A stretch of 64,000 bases of DNA from Cordilura impudica. Taxonomy: Eukaryota > Arthropoda > Insecta > Diptera > Scathophagidae. Shown here piece by piece: positions 57,766 through 64,000 of this stretch. The notes beneath the pieces were generated by a model that was not told the origin of the DNA, made no database searches, and saw nothing but the letters and a program-made list of their open reading frames with translations. A program made the position numbers and the translations under genes. The stretch is from NCBI GenBank assembly GCA_963682025.1, contig OY821519.1, positions 3,070,501 through 3,134,500 of the forward strand. Direction: 5' to 3'. Every line of letters starts with the position of its first letter. The stretch's first letter is position 1.

Positions 57766-57929
57766 AGAAACTTGAGTAAAATACTAATAATACAATCTCA
57801 CACGGCCAAAACAAAGACGATCGAATTGCAGCAATTTTGCAGTTGTTTATTAAGCAGGAATTTGGAGAAAACTTTGCCAAAAATGGAGTTTTAATGCTGA
57901 TAGTTATTCCGAATTCGATGGAAAGGAAG

Positions 57930-58695
57930 TTATTCGCACAGCTCATGAGAAAGGAAATCTTTTAAATTATAAGAGAGGAAAACAAGAAGGTAAATTAAAG
58001 CCAATCCCAAAAGATGAACTGCCGTTAGTCACTCTTCATGTTGGACCATTATGGGCGACATCAAAATGATATAATTATATTCTTGTCTTAGTAGATGCTT
58101 TTTAAAAATTTACTTGGATATTTCCAATTAAAACTACTGCAGTTAACGAAGTATTGAATCGATTTGATAGCATCGTGAAAACTTTTGGTTACCCAAAACG
58201 ACTTATAACAGATAAAAGTTCAGCTTTCTGTGATGCAAGCGGAGTCCGACACTTTCAAATTACAAAGGCGTTCCAAGAGGAAACGGACAAGTTCAAAGAG
58301 TTAACGGTGTGGTTATATCTGCCATTGTGAAACAATCCATAGATGAGCCTGAAAAGTGATACAAATTCGTCAAAGTAGTACATCGATGAATAAATTCAAC
58401 ACATCATCGAGTTGTAAACATGTCCCCACATGAGGTGCTAACTGGTGTTAAAATGAGAGCAGGTAGCAACAGTCGAATAATTCAAATATTGCAAGATGAA
58501 TTGATAGAAACATTTTGTGATCAGCGAGAAAAACAAAGAGAACTGTTAAGAGAAAAGATTTTGGAAGCAAAAATTCAGCAAAAATTAACAAAAAATTTTT
58601 TGATAAAAATCGGAAAAATAGCAAAGTTGGTGAAATCGTGGCACTTAAGCGAATTTTCAACTCAAGCGAAGCTGTAAAATAAGTATTTCGGATCA
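57930..58695 (+). pseudogene. Ty3/Gypsy-type integrase remnant
   Basis: Broken plus-strand frame. The H-H zinc part is weak; HEKGNLLNYKRGKQEGKLK is followed by LVTLHVGPLWATSK (first Asp replaced or shifted), YNYILVLVDAF, VKTFGYPKRLITDKSSAF (second Asp) and MSPHEVLTGVKMRAGSNS. That is the order of LTR-retrotransposon integrase cores. Multiple stops; no LTR or reverse transcriptase nearby. An old copy that I describe only. Confidence 0.72.
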
Positions 58696-58699
58696 TATA

Positions 58700-60300
58700 T
58701 CATAAGATCAGTGAAGTCTAATGATCGTTACCACATTTAAAGATTGGGATCAGAGCAAGGCAGCTGATTTAAGAAACTATGGGAGCCGATGATATGTCAG
58801 GATTGGCCGTGCGAGATTGTATTATTTTTATTTAACTTAAGCTATTTGTACTTGTTTTACTTTTTCATTTTTTTTACTGTATTACAGTACCGAACATCTC
58901 CTTATAAATGCAACCAATATGAAAAAAACGGCCATCTCCTCCAAATGAGGTCACTTTACCTAAAATGTTTCGAAATCTCCAAGATATTGTACTAAGAGAT
59001 TATAAATTAAAAGTGCGTGAGAAAGTGAGAATCTAGATTGAACTAGTACAGAACACAATACTGTCTTGCATATGAGAAAGCTGACTGCAACATTATTACC
59101 GAGGTTGGTCACTAGGGACCAATAATATACAAGTGTGTCAACTTTAAGCGAATGTTTTGGCGATTCTAAAGCGAAATTCGAGGGACAATGACGTCGATTC
59201 ATGTTAGCGTCAACAATACATATGTTGACGATAACATTTTAAGAATAGCCGAAATTGTTACTTCAATAATATGTAAATAAAAAATAATATTCTAATAAAA
59301 TATTTTTATCCTCGTATATTATATATGTATGTATACAACTTTTAAAAATTTAATTAATTTCTGTTATTTTTATTTTGTGACGGCCAAATTTCAATAGTCG
59401 AATTTGATATTTGATTTCGAGTAAAAAGCCATACAGAAGTTACAGTATTTTGATTGTAACATTTTTAATATCTGTTGAATAACCTCAATTTGTAGAATAC
59501 AAAAAGTCAAAAAATCATGTTATCAGAACCAATGATATAGTTATTGAATAGGGCCATTAATTAGTATTCTTAGGGAATACTCTTCGTTTTGTTATTATTT
59601 TTTGCTGTTCAATGTACCACAAATTCGTTTTTTAGGCACTTAGTTAACTATGAAAAAAATACTGTTTTTTTAATTTTTAATTTTTTAAATAAATCGAACA
59701 TTGTTTCAATTTTATACAACTTCTGGCCAAGACTTTATGTATGTCTGCTATTATCACTTACAGGTGAGTTAAAAAATTCTACACTGCACTTCATAGTTTT
59801 ATTTAAATCAAATTAATAACGGTCGTAATGGTTTCATAAATTCAATACCAACTGTATGACTTGTGGTTAAATCCTTTCGTATACTTCTTGATCATAGTGT
59901 ACATACTTATAGACCAAGTCGTACTACCATTACAAACTCAACAGAAAGTAAATGTTTTGTAACTGTTACCGGTTGTTTATTTTAATATTTAGTGTTTGTT
60001 TGTACTCGTTTGCACAGGGTGTACAAAGAAAATATGTTTATATACGAGTAGTATACAAATATGCAGTCATAAAAAATGTTTTTGTTTGTGTATGTGTTTG
60101 CAGGTATTTGTTGTTGTTGATGCTCATTTCTCTTTTATAAAAAGAAAAATAAATTGAAAGCTGAAAAATAATTAGAGCGAAAAAACCGGAGCATGGCAAC
60201 ACTTACATTGCAATTCGACTAATTCATTTCCCAAAAAACAAAAACAAAAAAAAAACACACACATTCATATATACACATTCACACTTATACAGCATGTTCT
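58700..60300 (-). other. sif 5' intron stretch, no gene seen
   Basis: AT-rich intron DNA; ends with a CA/AC-rich stretch near 60250-60290. I see no recognised element or exon. Confidence 0.45.
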
Positions 60301-60306
60301 TGTCGT

Positions 60307-60625
60307 ACGAGGTTGGTCCCAGAACTACCCGACCCAACAAAGAAAACTCAAGAAATTTTAGAAAAAAAAATATTTCTATTTCTCGAAATAAGCTCTTTTA
60401 AGCTCAATACACTTTTCCAAACGATATTCAATAGCTTCGATAGTTTAAAGTCAGTCGGCTATATCAACTGTTTCTTCATCTCAGGTTGGGAGTGATTTCC
60501 CCATGTTTCATCCATGATTACAAAAACCCGTGTTTAAACATTCTCATGACACTATTTTTGTTTCACTGTGAGCAAAAGCCACATTTATTTTGCACGCAGA
60601 TTTCTCATATCGAAATTTTCCATCA
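60307..60625 (-). pseudogene. Mariner-like transposase remnant
   Basis: Minus strand: VIMDETWGNHSQPE (the MDETW second Asp) joined, after an internal deletion, to DFKTIEAIEYRLEKCIEL and a KRAYFEK stop, the usual mariner C-terminus. ACGAGGTTGGTCCCAGAACT at 60308 may be the terminus. Confidence 0.65.
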
Positions 60626-60639
60626 TTAAGGGATGTACA

Positions 60640-60981
60640 AAATTTTTTCAAATGCCTGTAATGTTCGATAGATCACACGCTTTCAGTCGCTGGTTATCCA
60701 ATACCATTTTTTGGAGTTTCATTTAAACTTTGGCGTCAGCATAATTTGTGCGAAAAAACGGAATTCAAAGTGTTTGATACAGACGAGTCGGTCGCTGAGG
60801 AACATTGAATGTAATTTTATTTAAAATAAATTCAGAACAAATATCTCCATGAATTATTTTATACACGAAAGACACATTCAACATAGTCCTCCTGCTTTTG
60901 AGAGTAGGTAACTTTATTAATGTTAATCTCATAGGATATGAAGGAAGATCTACAGGATTCCATTGCAGACTACTAGAAAAA
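60640..60981 (-). pseudogene. LINE reverse transcriptase C-terminal fragment
   Basis: Minus strand reads SLQWNPVDLPSYPMRLTLIK, LPTLKSRRTMLNVSFVYKII, HGDICSEFILNKITFNVPQR, the post-RT segment of jockey/I-type insect LINEs (leucine-rich LPTLxxRR, FxxKIIHGxI). Open for about 75 codons, then broken. Truncated at 60982 by MITE C copy 6. Confidence 0.65.
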
Positions 60982-61306
60982 ACGATCACAGGGGAGATGT
61001 GTAAACATCTAGTAATTAAAAATTTTTTAAGTTGGAAGTACTTGTGCTTTCAGTATATTTTATTCAATTTATACACTTAGCCTAGTTTAATTAAATATTA
61101 TACTTCTATATTGTTATATTTGTGATTCTGTTATACTTTTTGGTTGTTGAATTAGTTTATATTGTGAAATTTTTAACGTTGTTATACTTGAGGGTTGTTG
61201 AATTAGCTGCAATAATCTTAACACCAATACACTCATACCTCACACCGTTTTTGTCTAACTCTGTTTTTGTGATTGTATTGTGAAATAGATTTCTACCCCA
61301 CACATC
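60982..61306 (+). mobile_element. MITE family C, copy 6 (decayed right end)
   Basis: ACGATCACAGGGGAGATGTG, AAACATCTAGTAATTAAA at left; TTGTGATTGTATTGTGAAAT and a damaged CCCCACACATC at right. Confidence 0.65.
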
Positions 61307-61369
61307 AAAAAGAACAAACTGTTTGTTATAGAAAAGCCGATAATAAAATAAGAAATCTGGAAGAAAATC

Positions 61370-62130
61370 CTATTTATTGACAACGCTGCACCTCGTAAGC
61401 AAGCCGATTTGTCGCATGTTCGAATAGAATATTTACCTCCAGATACCACTCCGATAGCTCAGCTCTTGCCCAAGGAATAATCAGATTAATTAAGGAATAT
61501 CGTCAAAATATAATTAAAAAGAAATTGACAGCAGACAAATTAGGAAAATCTGTTGAGGAGTTTAAAAAACCTATTTCACTTTTGACGGCCTTACATTTAA
61601 TAAAGGGGGCTTGGTGGCTGGTAAAACAAATTTGTATTCAAAATTATTTCAAATAGGTAAGTTCTTTAAGCAAGTTTGATAACGTCTCTAAAAATCGAAG
61701 CGAGTCACAAAAGGAATTAATTGAAAAAGTACAAGAATGGAAGAGTTGTGAATCATCACAAGAATATGAAAATTTTGTAAGCTTTGATGACGATTTACCC
61801 CGCGTTGGACCGCTTACCGATGAAGAAATTATCGCAGATGTTATTCAGGTCGAAGCGCTGTCGTCTAGTGAAGAAGAACAAAATGATGATCTCAAAGAAG
61901 CTTACTCTGTACTGGATGTTTTGAAGTCGATGCATGTTCTTCGCAAGATATTTATGCCAGATAATAAAGTTCTGCATGAATTGTAACTTTTTTAGAATTT
62001 TATTTTTCTCTATGTCTTAAAATAACGTGTCTCAGTAACGTGTTTAACCGAAATTTTTTTAATGCGTTTCTCGATTAAAAGCGTCTAGCTTCTGGCATTT
62101 TTCACGAACGCATTTATCCGTGAAATACTG
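61370..62130 (+). pseudogene. Pogo/Tigger-like transposase remnant with 3' TIR
   Basis: Plus strand reads DNAAPRKQADLSHVRIEYLP (final Asp/DDE region, shifted), PDTTPIAQLLP, and after stops GPLTDEEIIADVIQVEALSS, SEEEQNDDLKEAYSVLDVLK to a stop at 61985, typical of pogo/Tigger transposase ends. At 62108-62130 CGCATTTATCCGTGAAATACTG is next to TA, the inverted form of a CAGTATTTCACGGAT-type pogo terminus. No 5' half seen. Confidence 0.7.
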
Positions 62131-62455
62131 TAGTATACCAAGATCTATGAAAACGTTAATTTATATCAACGTGCGGCCGCATATATTTGCATTTATTTAG
62201 ATTTAGTTTCAGTAAATTAATTTTGCATCATAGATACAATGAAACTATTAAGAACGTCTTGTAGGTATTTGTAATCAGAATTTTCGTCATAAGTCAAAAA
62301 TATTTACTTAATTTACTTAAAAATTTTATTACATTTGGTAGATCATTTATAAAAAGAAAAAATAAAATTGGATGGCTGTCTTGGGGAACACCAGAAAGAA
62401 CATCTATGCTTTTAGTATTACAATTTGTTTTTATCACACTCGCTGATCTCTATTA

Positions 62456-62947
62456 AGGTGCTATTACACGAAGTGTTTTTTACATATGTACTGTCACTTT
62501 TTTTATCCATATGAAATTCCGCATGTCTGTCAAAATTGTCTTTTACATACGATTCATAATTTTTGCTATCACACGTGCATATGTATTTCCGTATGACATA
62601 ACCTCTAAATGTAAACAACAGCTGATTTAATTTGTGAATTTACAAAAATTTTTTGTTAAAAAAAAGTATATATATTTTTTAATTGTTAATTAATACTAAA
62701 CAATTTATTTTTCTTTCAATATTAATCTTTAAAATTTACTCTATTTTTCTTTCGCCACAAGCAGTCTTGTATTTTCATATGTTTGTTATGTAAAAATAGA
62801 ACCTGTTCTAATTGAAATATGTACATGTGACTTTCCTCATGTATTGTACATAAACAATGTTTCATATGTATCACACAATGCGTACAACTTTTGTTGTGGG
62901 AAAATTTGACAGTACATATGTAAAAAACACATCATGTAATAGCACCT
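62456..62947. mobile_element. Harbinger-like MITE (family F, copy 2)
   Basis: 492 bp with inverted ends of about 45 bp: AGGTGCTATTACACGAAGTG at left; read inward from right, AGGTGCTATTACATGATGTG. Both arms continue with TTTTTTACATATGTACTGTC. TTA duplicated at 62453-62455 and 62948-62950. Nearly twice the length of copy 1 and better preserved. Confidence 0.78.
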
Positions 62948-63004
62948 TTACAAAGACATGAATCAATCCAACTTAAGCTTTTTGGAGTAAACCCCAAAAC
63001 ATAT

Positions 63005-63985
63005 CATTTATTATTTTTAATTTTTGTTTTTCATTTTCGTTTTCCATTTTTCAGTTTTAATTTTTAATTTTTCATTTTTTATTTCTCATTTTTCATTTTC
63101 CATTTTTCATTTTTCTTTTATCTTTTTCATTATTTATTTTAAATTTTTCGATTTTTATATTTCATTTTTCATTTTTTATTTTTAATTTTTTATTATCCAT
63201 TTTTAATTTTTAATTTTTCATTTTTATTTTTCATTTTTAATTTTTAATTTTTAATTTTTAATTTTTAATTTTTAATTTTTAATTTTTAATTTTTAATTAT
63301 TAATTTTTAATTTTTAATTTTTAATTTTTAATTTTTAATTTTTAATTTTTAATTTTTAATTTTTAATTTTTAATTTTTAATTTTTAATTTTTAATTTTTA
63401 ATTTTTAATTTTTAATTTTTAATTTTTAATTTTTAATTTTTAATTTTTAATTTTTAATTTTTAATTTTTAATTTTTAATTTTTAATTTTTAAGTTTTAAT
63501 TTTTAAGTTTTAATTTTTAATTTTTAATTTTTAATTTTTAATTTTTAATTTTTAATTTTTAATTTTTAATTTTTAATTTTTAATTTTTAATTTTTAATTT
63601 TTAATTTTTAATTTTTAATTTTTAATTTTTAATTTTTAATTTTTAATTTTTAATTTTTAATTTTTAATTTTTAATTTTTAATTTTTAATTTTTAATTTTT
63701 AATTTTTAATTTTTAATTTTTAATTTTTAATTTTTAATTTTTAATTTTTAATTTTTAATTTTTAATTTTTAATTTTTAATTTTTAATTTTGAATTTTTAA
63801 TTTTTAATTTTGAATTTTTAATTTTTAATTTTTAATTTTTAATTTTTAATTTTTAATTTTTAATTTTTCATTTTTCATTTTTAATTTTTAATTTTTAATT
63901 TTTAATTTTTAACTTTTACTTTTTAATTTTTAATTTTTAATTTTAAATTTTTAATTTTTAATTTTTAAATTTTAAAATTTTAAAA
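63005..63985. repeat. AATTTTT heptanucleotide satellite
   Basis: 63005-63230 is a mixed ATTTTTCATTTT array as in the MITE C cores. From 63230 to about 63970 it is an almost perfect (AATTTTT)n run of about 100 units with rare TTTTCA, TTTTGA or AAGTTTT variants. It probably continues beyond the window. No coding. Confidence 0.95.
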
Positions 63986-64000
63986 TCACTTTCTGAAACG

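Overview
This window is AT-rich, intron-dominated fly DNA. Almost all recognisable host coding sequence belongs to one gene on the minus strand, the Diptera still life (sif) gene, orthologue of vertebrate TIAM1/2, a Rac guanine-nucleotide exchange factor. Eleven exons (about 585 codons) are spread over 50 kb. They run from the coiled-coil/Ex part of the PHn-CC-Ex module (49945-50127) through the Ras-binding domain (36472-36699), the PDZ domain (31860-32046, 20654-20768) and a linker (20408-20559, 11657-11817) into the DH (RhoGEF) domain (1380-1550, 1107-1301, 758-866, 1-56). The gene enters the window already spliced (the N-terminal PH exons lie beyond 64000) and leaves it in mid-DH. All ten splice junctions seen have GT/AG ends and matching phases. 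The exon sequences together with the repeat content suggest a higher fly, probably a calyptrate (blowfly, house fly or stable fly type). No other host gene and no RNA gene was found.

The introns (4.4-12.9 kb, and more than 13.8 kb at the 5' side) are a dense mosaic of mobile DNA. Two families dominate. The first is about a dozen DINE-1/INE-1-like helentron-derived elements, with a TATACCC 5' end, a GTCC/GTCT microsatellite, and a 3' hairpin made of TATAGTCGGTCT and its reverse complement followed by a CTTGTT end. The second is nine or more short non-autonomous Helitrons (A|TCTATAATATTAATAGGC ... hairpin ... CTAG|T). A decayed Helitron PIF1 helicase, Tc1/mariner-type and pogo/Tigger-type transposases, jockey-like LINE pieces, a Ty3/Gypsy-type integrase, several MITE families and long TTTTTCATTT or AATTTTT satellites fill the rest.

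The most notable object is at 26605-29890: a nearly intact Transib-type transposon with a RAG1-like transposase. Two single-base frameshifts in homopolymer runs are the only breaks seen. Its ends carry the heptamer CACAGTG, a 22- or 23-bp spacer and the nonamer-like GCAAAAATC, and it is flanked by a perfect 5-bp CGGCG duplication. It interrupts an older 1-kb element that has 110-bp terminal inverted repeats and a short acidic ORF (25702-30036).

Layout: 1-1550 DH exons; 1551-11656 intron with a Harbinger-like MITE, LINE pieces, tandem-subrepeat elements, three DINEs and two Helitrons; 11657-20768 linker and PDZ exons with a DINE/Helitron nest, Tc1 remnant and TIR element between them; 20769-31859 intron with the Helitron helicase, a mariner and the Transib; 32047-36471 satellite-bearing MITE and DINE; 36700-49624 Tc1 element carrying nested insertions, more DINEs and a 2-kb TIR element; 50128-64000 5' intron with a 195-bp satellite, Helitrons, MITEs, retroelement and transposase remnants and a 7-bp satellite.
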